Shown here piece by piece: positions 1 to 5,987 of a stretch of 11,594 bases of DNA. Within the stretch, counting starts at the first letter, position 1. Every line of letters starts with the position of its first letter. The notes below the pieces were generated by a model that saw only the letters and a list, made by a program, of their open reading frames with translations, searched no databases and was not told where the DNA came from. Source of the DNA: Deltaproteobacteria bacterium (GTDB taxonomy: Bacteria; Desulfobacterota; Anaeroferrophillalia; Anaeroferrophillales; Tharpellaceae); contig DAOWIX010000055.1 in NCBI GenBank assembly GCA_030640695.1, forward strand, positions 1 to 11,594, in the 5' to 3' direction. The translations under genes were made by a program, and so were the position numbers.

Positions 1-13
1 AAAGATATTTTTA

Positions 14-42
14 TTGCGAAAAGTCGGGCTCTGGAATAATAT
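14..42 (+). promoter_or_regulatory. candidate sigma70-type promoter for DUF3842-cooT
   Basis: A TTGCGA hexamer at 14-19 is separated by 17 bases from TAATAT at 37-42, which resembles -35 and -10 boxes. It would place a start site near position 49 and a leader of about 30 bases before the ATG at 80. Identified by eye only; the region is AT-rich, so chance matches are easy. Confidence 0.35.
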
Positions 43-79
43 GGACTAAATTGAACATTGTATAAATTGAGGTTTTTCT

Positions 80-499
80 ATGCGTGTCGCGGTAATTGAT
101 GGTCAGGGAGGCGGGATTGGCAGTGCCATTATCCGGCGTCTGAAAGACGAATATGGTGAAAAGGTTGAAATCTGGGCTTTAGGAACTAATGCGATTGCGA
201 CGGCGGCGATGATGAAGGCCCGGGCCAATCGTGGGGCCACTGGTGAGAATGCGATTATTCGTTCAGTGGGTCGGGTAGAAATCATTATTGGCACTATTTC
301 TGTAGTTATGGCCCATGCCATGATGGGCGAGTTGACACCGGCGATGGCCGAGGCTGTCGCCGCTGCTCCGGCCAGAAAAATTCTTATTCCTTTAACTCAG
401 GAGAATCTGACCGTGGTCGGCGTGCAAAAAGATCATTTGCCGATCTTGATCGATAACCTGATTCCTTTAATTAATGTGGAGATGGCTGCTGATGTGTGA
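80..499 (+). CDS. DUF3842 family protein
   Basis: A 139-residue protein that I recognise as the DUF3842 family; its biochemical function is unknown. The N-terminus has a beta strand (MRVAVID) followed by a glycine-rich GQGGGIG turn at residues 8-14, like the nucleotide-binding loop of a Rossmann fold, so nucleotide or dinucleotide binding is a reasonable inference. The middle is rich in Ala, Gly and Ile and the C-terminus alternates hydrophobic strands; no signal peptide is apparent. The ATG at 80 is preceded by GAGG at 69-72 with a 7-base gap, which supports this start. Its stop overlaps the start of the cooT-like gene by 8 bases (ATGTGTGA), so the two are almost certainly co-translated and may act together. 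Length agrees with the family as I know it. Confidence 0.82.
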   Translation: MRVAVIDGQGGGIGSAIIRRLKDEYGEKVEIWALGTNAIATAAMMKARANRGATGENAIIRSVGRVEIIIGTISVVMAHAMMGELTPAMAEAVAAAPARKILIPLTQENLTVVGVQKDHLPILIDNLIPLINVEMAADV

Positions 500-677
500 G
501 TTAAATGCCTATATCAAACGGGACGGTCATGAGGTTTTGGTCATGGAAGGGGTCTTTGTTGTTAAGCCCGAAGGTGGTAAAATTCTGCTCGAAAATATTT
601 TCGGCGAACAGAAACTGGTTGATGGCAAGATCACGCAAATCTCCCTGATGGAACATAAGATTACTTTTCAAAAGTAG
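492..677 (+). CDS. CooT family nickel-binding protein
   Basis: A 61-residue protein starting Met-Cys-Glu and recognisable as the CooT family. In Rhodospirillum rubrum CooT is a small homodimeric Ni(II)-binding protein linked to CO dehydrogenase maturation, with the Cys at position 2 involved in metal binding. Here Cys2 is present and the rest (VLVMEGVFVVKPEGGKI, then a C-terminal strand pattern) fits the small beta-barrel-like fold. An in-frame ATG further upstream at 474 would add six residues and bury the Cys, so the ATG at 492 is chosen. The gene overlaps the DUF3842 stop by 8 bases and its own 3' end overlaps the opposing LOG gene by 17 bases. No CO dehydrogenase or hydrogenase gene lies in the window, so the nickel role is by family only. 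Confidence 0.78.
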   Translation: MCELNAYIKRDGHEVLVMEGVFVVKPEGGKILLENIFGEQKLVDGKITQISLMEHKITFQK

Positions 678-1380
678 GGCTCATTACTCCTTTATTTTCT
701 TCGCAGTCGGGATTTTCTTTCAGGCACTCCTTGACCATGCTGACGACCTCTTCGACATCATCGCAGACTTTAAAGAGATCAAGATCCTTCTCGGCGACGA
801 GGCCGGCACTGACGAGTTCGTCGCGGAACCAGTCGGTCAGGTTGCGCCAGAAGTGAGAACCGTAGAGGATGATCGGAAAAGGTTTGATCTTGTCGGTCTG
901 AATCAGAGTTAGAGCCTCAAACATCTCATCCATGGTACCGAAGCCGCCGGGAAAGACGACAAAGGCGCGCGCATATTTGATGAGCATGACTTTGCGGACG
1001 AAGAAGTATTTGAATGAGACCAGTTTGGTCGCATAATCATTTGGTTTTTGTTCCATCGGCAGGGTGATATTGAGGCCGACCGAGCGGCCCCCGGCCTCCT
1101 TGGCTCCCCGGTTGGCCGCCTCCATAATGCCGGGCCCGCCGCCGGTAATTACCGTGATATCATTTTTGGCCAAGAGATTGCCGAGATAGAGCGCCTGGCG
1201 ATAGTCTTGATGTTCAGAGCTGGTACGGGCAGAGCCGAAAACCGAGACTGCCGGCCCGATATCGGCCAGCTGTTCAAATCCTTCGACAAATTCCGACATG
1301 ATCTTAAACATCCGCCAGCTCTCTTCGAGCTTAAAATCATCAATCAGATACTGATCCTGTCCGCGATTGTTTTTAATCAT
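661..1380 (-). CDS. LOG family protein (nucleotide 5'-monophosphate phosphoribohydrolase)
   Basis: A 239-residue member of the LOG ('lysine decarboxylase-like') Rossmann family, whose studied members hydrolyse the N-glycosidic bond of cytokinin riboside monophosphates or other nucleoside monophosphates, releasing ribose 5-phosphate. The two signature motifs are visible: GGGPGIMEAANRG at residues 80-92 and PGGFGTMDE at 144-152, which carry the phosphate/ribose-binding loop and catalytic Glu. Arg129 in the VRKVM segment, just before the second motif, is also typical. The N-terminal ~40 residues are an extra helical segment seen in the longer bacterial LOG proteins. The start at 1380 has GAGG five bases upstream. 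It stands alone, converging on cooT with a 17-base overlap, and its promoter must lie between 1381 and the repeat at 1439-1549. The exact substrate cannot be told from sequence. Confidence 0.88.
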   Translation of the reverse strand: MIKNNRGQDQYLIDDFKLEESWRMFKIMSEFVEGFEQLADIGPAVSVFGSARTSSEHQDYRQALYLGNLLAKNDITVITGGGPGIMEAANRGAKEAGGRSVGLNITLPMEQKPNDYATKLVSFKYFFVRKVMLIKYARAFVVFPGGFGTMDEMFEALTLIQTDKIKPFPIILYGSHFWRNLTDWFRDELVSAGLVAEKDLDLFKVCDDVEEVVSMVKECLKENPDCEENKGVMSPTFEK

Positions 1381-1438
1381 GTTTACCTCTTATCTTCTAT
1401 TCCAGAGAGTTGTGCTTGGTAAAGCCATTGTTCGCATC

Positions 1439-1549
1439 GTCTCGGTTGGGGTCATTGCTTGATAATTGGCGGTCTAGATGATTTTGTAAGCCGAAATTAT
1501 GATCCGCCATTTGTCAAGCTTTGACCCCGTCGAAGAGGGCGAAGCAAAG
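1439..1549 (-). repeat. MITE/REP-like palindromic repeat, copy 1
   Basis: This non-coding element of about 111 bp matches the reverse complement of 4279-4390. The outer 24 bases on the left side and a 32-base block (1501-1535 region) on the right side are identical between copies, while the middle has diverged. Within it, an 81-bp core (1448-1528) has terminal inverted repeats beginning GGGGTCA and containing GCTTGA and TGGCGG; 21 of the outer 25 bases pair. It lies just beyond the stop of the UPF0210 gene and upstream of the LOG gene, so the hairpin could act as a terminator or affect transcripts. No transposase gene is present. It resembles short palindromes mobilised in trans by transposases, but the family is not assigned; the strand given is arbitrary. 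Confidence 0.8.
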
Positions 1550-1596
1550 CTATCCGCTACTCGCTTTAACTTAAGGCAAAGCAGTTTCCTTTGTCG

Positions 1597-2982
1597 TCAG
1601 TTTCTAAAGCTTGTTACTGGAGCTGGAATCTGCCCTTTACGCCAGATAAAGTAGTCGCTGTTTTCCTGGTGTAATGGCACAATGTAGGCTTCGCCGAGAA
1701 GCCCACCCCAGGAGACCATCTCTCCGGCTTTTTTCCCGGGCACCGGGATCAGGCGTACTGCCGTGGTCTTATTATTCATCATGCCGATTGCCAGCTCATC
1801 GGCTATAATCGCTGAAATAGTTGTGGTTTTAGTGTCGCCGGGCACTGGAATCATATCAAGTCCTACCGAACAGACGGTGGTCATCGCTTCCAGTTTATCG
1901 ATCGTCAAAGCTCCAATCTTGACCGCCTCGGAGAGTCCGACATCCTCACTGACCGGAACAAAGGCGCCGCTCAGGCCGCCGATATGGCTGGAGGCCATGA
2001 GCCCCCCTTTTTTGATAGCATCAGTAAGTAGGGCCAGGGCAGCGGTTGAACCGTGCGTGCCGACCCTCTCCAGGCCCATCGCCTCAAGAATCCGGCCGAC
2101 GCTGTCGCCGACGGCAGTTGTCGGAGCCAGGGAAAGGTCCAGAGAGCCGAAACGAACCCCTAAGTCGCGGGCCAGTTCCTGGCCGACTAACTCTCCGGCC
2201 CGGGTAATCTTGAAAGCCGTTTTCTTGATGATCTCAGCAATTTCGTCCAAGGGCAGATCGCGGGGCGCTGCTTCGACCGTGCGGCGCACGACACCGGGTC
2301 CAGAGATACCGATATTCAAGACATTATCAGCTTCTTGAATTCCATGAAAGCCGCCGGCCATAAAAGGATTGTCGCTGACCGCGTTGGCGAAAACGACAAA
2401 TTTAGCGGCCCCGATGGCATTTTCACTCTTGAAGGCAAGATCTCTGATAATCCCGCCGATTTTTGCCACGCCACGCATATTAATACCGGCCTTACTGCTG
2501 GCCAGATTGATAAAGCCACAGATTTTTTCGGTTGAACCAAGAGCTTCGGGGATCGCATCGATCAGGGTTTGATCGGCATAGGTCAGCCCTTTTTCAGATA
2601 AGGCTCCGAAACCGCCGAGAAAATCGACGCCGACTTCTTGAGCACAGTGATCCAGCAGTTTGGCAAAATCGACCACTCGTTTACGGTCTTCGGCCGCAGC
2701 TCCGGTCAGAGCTCCCGAGAGAACCAAAGCGGCCGGGGTAATGGTCAGACGTTTGTTGATGATCGGAATACCGAAACGGGCATCCATCTTTTCGGCTCTT
2801 TTGACAAACTGGCGGGCGGTAGTGAAAATCTTTTTTTCGACCCGTTTGCAGAGCTGGGAAAAGTTGTCCGAGGTACAGGGTAGCAGATTAATTCCCAGGG
2901 TTACGGCCCGGATATCAAAATGCTCCTTTTCGGTCATTCGGTAGGTTTCATAAATTTCTTCGAGGGATACGTTTAACGGCAT
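1597..2982 (-). CDS. UPF0210 / PFL family protein (DUF711)
   Basis: A 461-residue protein recognised as UPF0210 (DUF711, 'PFL family'), a conserved bacterial and archaeal family with solved structures but no established reaction. Diagnostic sequence includes FDIRAVTLGINLLPC at residues 22-36 and the glycine-rich GISGPGVVRR and SHIGGLSGAF stretches. Length is usual for the family (about 450). No signal peptide or membrane segments are apparent, so it is probably cytoplasmic. The ATG lies three bases after the stop of the metallo-beta-lactamase-fold gene and a GAGAAG sequence lies in the end of that gene, consistent with coupled translation. Elsewhere the family is usually the partner of a UPF0237 ACT protein; that partner is present here two genes upstream. 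The function of the pair is unknown. Confidence 0.92.
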   Translation of the reverse strand: MPLNVSLEEIYETYRMTEKEHFDIRAVTLGINLLPCTSDNFSQLCKRVEKKIFTTARQFVKRAEKMDARFGIPIINKRLTITPAALVLSGALTGAAAEDRKRVVDFAKLLDHCAQEVGVDFLGGFGALSEKGLTYADQTLIDAIPEALGSTEKICGFINLASSKAGINMRGVAKIGGIIRDLAFKSENAIGAAKFVVFANAVSDNPFMAGGFHGIQEADNVLNIGISGPGVVRRTVEAAPRDLPLDEIAEIIKKTAFKITRAGELVGQELARDLGVRFGSLDLSLAPTTAVGDSVGRILEAMGLERVGTHGSTAALALLTDAIKKGGLMASSHIGGLSGAFVPVSEDVGLSEAVKIGALTIDKLEAMTTVCSVGLDMIPVPGDTKTTTISAIIADELAIGMMNNKTTAVRLIPVPGKKAGEMVSWGGLLGEAYIVPLHQENSDYFIWRKGQIPAPVTSFRN

Positions 2983-2985
2983 TTT

Positions 2986-3864
2986 TTAAGTCACTTCTCG
3001 GTTAAGGGTTTCACTGAACTTAACGCCTTCCGGGCTCTTGCTTAGCATAGCTCGGCCAGCCAGGATTTCGGTTTCGTGATAGAAGAGAATCCAGGCGTTA
3101 CGTCGGGCGTATTCGGGCAGCAGGCGTTCTTTTAAGGTGATAACCTCCATGGGATAGTCGTCGTAGGCGATGACCCATAGAGGGTGGAGATGGTTTGTTG
3201 AGGGCAGCAGGTCACCTAAGTGCACTGCCGTTTCACCTTGGGAGGCAATCTCAATTGCTTGGTGGCCGATGGTATGGCCGCCGGTGAGAAAGATTTTTAC
3301 CTCTGGGGTGAGCTGTAGATCGCCATCGATTATTTCCAGGTTTTCACCCTCAATCAAGCCGCTGAAATTTTCCGGCCAATATGAAGCGGCTGAGCGGCGG
3401 TCGGGATTTTTAATAACTTCCCACTCTTTTCTCTGCAATATGTGGCGGGCCCGGGGAAAGGTCAGAAAAGATTTTTTGTTGCTATCGTAGCTGACGATGC
3501 CGCCGGCATGATCGAAATCGGCGTGGGTTGGAATAACGATGTCAATATCTTCGCCATTAAGTCCCAGTTGCTTAAGGCTTTCGGGCAGGCGCCAGGGTTT
3601 TTGCACCAGAAAATGTTCATCTTGTTTGGGCGTCAGCTTGTTGCCGATGCCGGAATCGATGACAATCTTAGCCGACGGGGTTAGCAGCAGCAGGGCCGCA
3701 TTGTCGATGGCGATGCAGTTGTCCTCTCCAACATCGACCCGTTTTGACCAGAGCACTTTGGGAACCGGCCCGAACATTGGTCCCCCGTCAAGCCTGATCT
3801 GCCCGCCGTCGAGCCAGAAAATTTCAACCTCGCCGATCTTTAATGAAGGTAATGCTTTATCCAT
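2986..3864 (-). CDS. MBL-fold metallohydrolase
   Basis: A 292-residue metallo-beta-lactamase-fold hydrolase, probably binding two metal ions. The zinc-ligand motifs are all visible in order: HADFDH at residues 114-119, His197 in GGHTIGH, Asp218 in HLGD and a later His263 in YHETE. The overall length and the spacing, with an N-terminal strand region before the first motif, resemble the lactonase-like (AHL lactonase/methyl parathion hydrolase) branch, but substrate cannot be assigned. No signal peptide is seen, so it is probably cytoplasmic. It sits between the ACT gene (27 bases upstream) and the UPF0210 gene (3 bases downstream) in the same direction, so it is co-transcribed with a regulator/partner pair that is normally adjacent. 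The ribosome site before the ATG at 3864 is weak. Confidence 0.9.
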   Translation of the reverse strand: MDKALPSLKIGEVEIFWLDGGQIRLDGGPMFGPVPKVLWSKRVDVGEDNCIAIDNAALLLLTPSAKIVIDSGIGNKLTPKQDEHFLVQKPWRLPESLKQLGLNGEDIDIVIPTHADFDHAGGIVSYDSNKKSFLTFPRARHILQRKEWEVIKNPDRRSAASYWPENFSGLIEGENLEIIDGDLQLTPEVKIFLTGGHTIGHQAIEIASQGETAVHLGDLLPSTNHLHPLWVIAYDDYPMEVITLKERLLPEYARRNAWILFYHETEILAGRAMLSKSPEGVKFSETLNREVT

Positions 3865-3891
3865 GACAACTCAATTGGAATGGCGCCATCA

Positions 3892-4188
3892 CTACACTCG
3901 GTGCATTGCTTCAAAAATCTGGTGATGCTGAATCTGAACCGAGAGACCGATCTTTTCACCTAACTTTTCAAACTTCGGGGCCAGAACTCCGAGATCGCTG
4001 CGGGCGTTGGCAAGATCAACCAACATAGCCATGACAAAGATACCTTGCATAATTTTTTGCGAAATATCCTCGATATTGATCTCCTCCTTCCAGAGAAAAT
4101 CGGAGACCTGAGCGACAATTCCGCTTCGGTCCTTGCCGACTACCAGCACCACTGCCAAATCCTTATTCTTGCTACTATCGTCGTCCAT
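3892..4188 (-). CDS. ACT domain protein, UPF0237 family
   Basis: A 98-residue ACT-domain protein of the UPF0237 type. The first ACT strand and helix are clear (AVVLVVGKDRSGIVAQVSDFL), followed by EEINIEDISQKIMQGIFVMAMLVDL, the beta-alpha-beta pattern that binds small ligands such as amino acids in related proteins. No catalytic domain is attached, so a sensing or regulatory role is inferred. An ATG at 4197 gives a 101-residue version, but the AGGA at 4199-4202 lies only one base from it and ten bases from the ATG at 4188, so the shorter form is preferred. It is the first gene of the three-gene operon ending with UPF0210, its usual partner. The C-terminal tail HHQIFEAMHRV is short and charged. 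Confidence 0.88.
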   Translation of the reverse strand: MDDDSSKNKDLAVVLVVGKDRSGIVAQVSDFLWKEEINIEDISQKIMQGIFVMAMLVDLANARSDLGVLAPKFEKLGEKIGLSVQIQHHQIFEAMHRV

Positions 4189-4198
4189 TTTGATCATA

Positions 4199-4202
4199 TC
4201 CT
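4199..4202 (-). promoter_or_regulatory. ribosome binding site of the ACT gene
   Basis: AGGA on the minus strand is one base from an ATG at 4197 and ten bases from the next in-frame ATG at 4188. The spacing argues for translation from 4188. Confidence 0.5.
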
Positions 4203-4203
4203 G

Positions 4204-4221
4204 TTAATTGATTTAATTGAT
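4204..4221 (+). repeat. 9-bp tandem repeat in the ACT operon leader
   Basis: TTAATTGAT occurs twice in direct tandem (4204-4212 and 4213-4221), immediately upstream of the ACT ribosome site. It is AT-rich and may be chance or a small protein-binding site. Confidence 0.5.
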
Positions 4222-4278
4222 TTTTAACAATTCAGAAATTCATAATGTCGAAGTTAAGTTACAGCGGTTAGGGTTGAA

Positions 4279-4390
4279 CTTTGCTTCGCTCACTTCGACG
4301 GGGTCAAAGCTTGACAAATGGCGGGTCATTATTTCGATTTGTGCGATTGACACGGCTCGCCCTTTGTCAAGCAATGACCCCAACCGAGAC
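4279..4390 (+). repeat. MITE/REP-like palindromic repeat, copy 2
   Basis: This is the inverted partner of 1439-1549, about 112 bp, with an 82-bp core at 4300-4381. Its terminal inverted repeats read GGGGTCAAAGCTTGACAAA from the left and GGGGTCATTGCTTGACAAA from the right, so the element is itself a long imperfect palindrome. It lies between the 5' end of the ACT operon and the 3' end of the methyltransferase gene. The stem could end transcription coming from the methyltransferase side. The extra matching sequence outside the core (GCTTCG and CTCGGTT sides) is shared with copy 1, so the mobile unit may be longer than the core. Confidence 0.8.
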
Positions 4391-4419
4391 AGTGAGGGCA
4401 TTAGTATTGGCTGTTGACC

Positions 4420-5223
4420 CTAATAAACTTTTCCCGCCGCCATGCGCCAGACAATCAGGGCTTTTTCTGCTTCTGGTTTCAAGGCGGCGAAAAGTTTCGG
4501 AACCAGCTCGCGGCGCTCTTCGTAATCAAGCCGGGGAAAAAGGGATACTGATTGGGCCGGAATCGAGAAAAAATCGACTAAAAAATCTTCTGAGAAAGGT
4601 CTTTTCCAGGCCTTTTCCGTGACCTCCTTGCAACATTTACGCAAACCTTCCAGAGCGTTTTCATAGTTGGTTATGATCTGGACTTTAGGACGTGGCAGAG
4701 CGCAGCGATCAAAGGCTATGGGGAAAAGTTCCACGCCGTTTTCGGACAAAATCTGGGGATAAAAAGAGAAACCTAGAGAGCCTCCCGGTTTGAGGCAGGC
4801 GGATGCGGCCAGCATACTTTTTGCCGCATCCGGAATAATAAAGATCGCAGCATTATATAAGGCTGCGTCAAAATCCATCTCCCCTTCTCCGACTACCGCT
4901 TGAGGGTTGACGGCATCACCAACCTTGAGACGGATGCGAGTATCTTTGATCCTTTGGCGACCGTTTTCAATCATTTTGGGCGACAGGTCAAGGCCTAATA
5001 CTCGGCACTCAAGCTCGCGGCTTAAAACTTCCGCCGAAGCCCCGTTGCCGCAGCCGATATCAAGGATCTTGGCCCCTTTTTTAAGTTCGCAGGTCTCGGC
5101 TAGGCGCAGGGCCAGGTCGGCAAAAAAATGGTGTCGTTCTTCAAATTCCTGATAGTGGTCAAAACTTTTATCAAAATTGCCGGAGACAACTTTCTTGATT
5201 TTTCGAATTATTGCATCATTCAT
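4420..5223 (-). CDS. class I SAM-dependent methyltransferase
   Basis: A 267-residue Rossmann-type methyltransferase. Motif I is ILDIGCGNG at residues 53-61, the acidic end of strand 2 is in GLDLSPKMIE at 77-86, and the post-motif region with GDAVNP at about 102-107 is typical of the UbiE/BioC-like Methyltransf_11/25 group. The N-terminus (NFDKSFDHYQEFEERHHFF) resembles the start of malonyl-ACP methyltransferase BioC, but no biotin genes are nearby and the assignment is not safe. The substrate is therefore left open. No membrane segments are seen. The ATG at 5223 lies 33 bases after the acetyltransferase stop in the same direction, so the two are probably one transcript. I see no convincing ribosome site before this ATG. 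Confidence 0.85.
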   Translation of the reverse strand: MNDAIIRKIKKVVSGNFDKSFDHYQEFEERHHFFADLALRLAETCELKKGAKILDIGCGNGASAEVLSRELECRVLGLDLSPKMIENGRQRIKDTRIRLKVGDAVNPQAVVGEGEMDFDAALYNAAIFIIPDAAKSMLAASACLKPGGSLGFSFYPQILSENGVELFPIAFDRCALPRPKVQIITNYENALEGLRKCCKEVTEKAWKRPFSEDFLVDFFSIPAQSVSLFPRLDYEERRELVPKLFAALKPEAEKALIVWRMAAGKVY

Positions 5224-5256
5224 AATAGTTTTTCAATCGGTTACTTAACTTGCGGG

Positions 5257-5778
5257 CTACGCCCGCGTTAGTAGAGGTTGGCTTACTTGATTTGTCAATT
5301 GATCACTATAAATTCCGGGTGAGGAGCCCTCTATTATGGTTGCCCTTACAGTCTTGGCGTAGAAATCGGAGGGGTCAGCTCCGCCGATGATGGCATAGGC
5401 ATACCCGTTCGCAGCCATGGCGCAGAGGCATGAGAGGAGCAAGGCTCTGCCGATTCCGTGGCCGCGTTTCTCCCCGGCAACCCCTATGGGGCCAAAGAAA
5501 TTTTTGTGGGTACTGTCGTAACAGGAAAAACCTATAATTTTTCCACTCTCTGTGGCGATAAAGCAGGAAACGGGTTGATGGCTGAAGGCCACGTCACATT
5601 CACTCGCCCACTGTTTACCAAATGAGTTACGCACCCACTCGATAACGTCATATTTCTCGTAAGCCAGGGCCGTCCGAATCAGGATCCCTCGATCCTTAAA
5701 AGTTTTGAGCAGTGCTTGTAGTTCCGGTAAATCGTACAATTTGACCAGCATGTCAGCCATGTCACTTGAATCTCTCAT
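5257..5778 (-). CDS. GNAT family N-acetyltransferase
   Basis: A 173-residue GNAT acetyltransferase that would move an acetyl group from acetyl-CoA to an amine. The CoA pyrophosphate-binding motif A is clear: a strand ending IGVAGEKRGHGIGRALL, with Arg105, Gly108 and Gly110 in the R-x-x-G-x-G pattern, then a helix. The late FYAKTVRAT segment fits motif B, where a Tyr often acts as general acid. The acceptor is unknown. The ATG at 5778 has no good ribosome site; an in-frame ATG at 5760 has GAGAG about 11 bases upstream and could be the real start. A 6-bp stem hairpin with a TAC loop (5252-5266) overlaps the stop codon. It lies upstream of the methyltransferase, likely co-transcribed. Confidence 0.82.
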   Translation of the reverse strand: MRDSSDMADMLVKLYDLPELQALLKTFKDRGILIRTALAYEKYDVIEWVRNSFGKQWASECDVAFSHQPVSCFIATESGKIIGFSCYDSTHKNFFGPIGVAGEKRGHGIGRALLLSCLCAMAANGYAYAIIGGADPSDFYAKTVRATIIEGSSPGIYSDQLTNQVSQPLLTRA

Positions 5779-5811
5779 TGAGGAGTATTTTTTATTTATC
5801 TCTTCCGAATT

Positions 5812-5841
5812 ATTTTAACCATTATCACAAGTGTTGTGTAA
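5812..5841 (-). promoter_or_regulatory. possible promoter and operator for the acetyltransferase gene
   Basis: On the minus strand TTACAC (5836-5841) and TAAAAT (5812-5817) are 18 bases apart, a plausible -35/-10 pair. Between and over them lies the palindrome CACAA-GTG-TTGTG (5826-5838), which could be an operator. The region is AT-rich and the support is by eye only. Confidence 0.25.
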
Positions 5842-5975
5842 AGCAAAATAAAAATCCAACCCTCAATGTAAATATACTCATTTAAGATCGTGGACTTACA
5901 ATATGTTTTAATGTTATATGCCGCTGCTTGTTTCTATCTTTGTCACAGTTCTTCTTATCTTAGAGGTTCGGAATT

Positions 5976-5980
5976 GGAGG
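5976..5980 (+). promoter_or_regulatory. ribosome binding site deciding the ampG start
   Basis: GGAGG lies one base from a TTG at 5982 and seven bases from an in-frame TTG at 5988. The seven-base spacing favours 5988. No in-frame ATG is available in a better place. Confidence 0.7.
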
Positions 5981-5987
5981 CTTGATC

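Noticed and set aside
1763..2338. 191-codon open frame on the plus strand inside the UPF0210 gene
   Set aside because: Antisense to a well-supported gene, Ser/Pro/Thr-rich composition with no recognisable domain; a by-product of codon use in the real frame.
3539..3925. 128-codon open frame on the plus strand
   Set aside because: Lies opposite the MBL-fold gene, whose metal motifs are intact; no domain or ribosome site supports it.
5252..5266. GC-rich hairpin as terminator of the acetyltransferase gene
   Set aside because: GCGGGC-TAC-GCCCGC overlaps the stop codon but has no following T-run, and the methyltransferase gene continues 33 bases further in the same direction.
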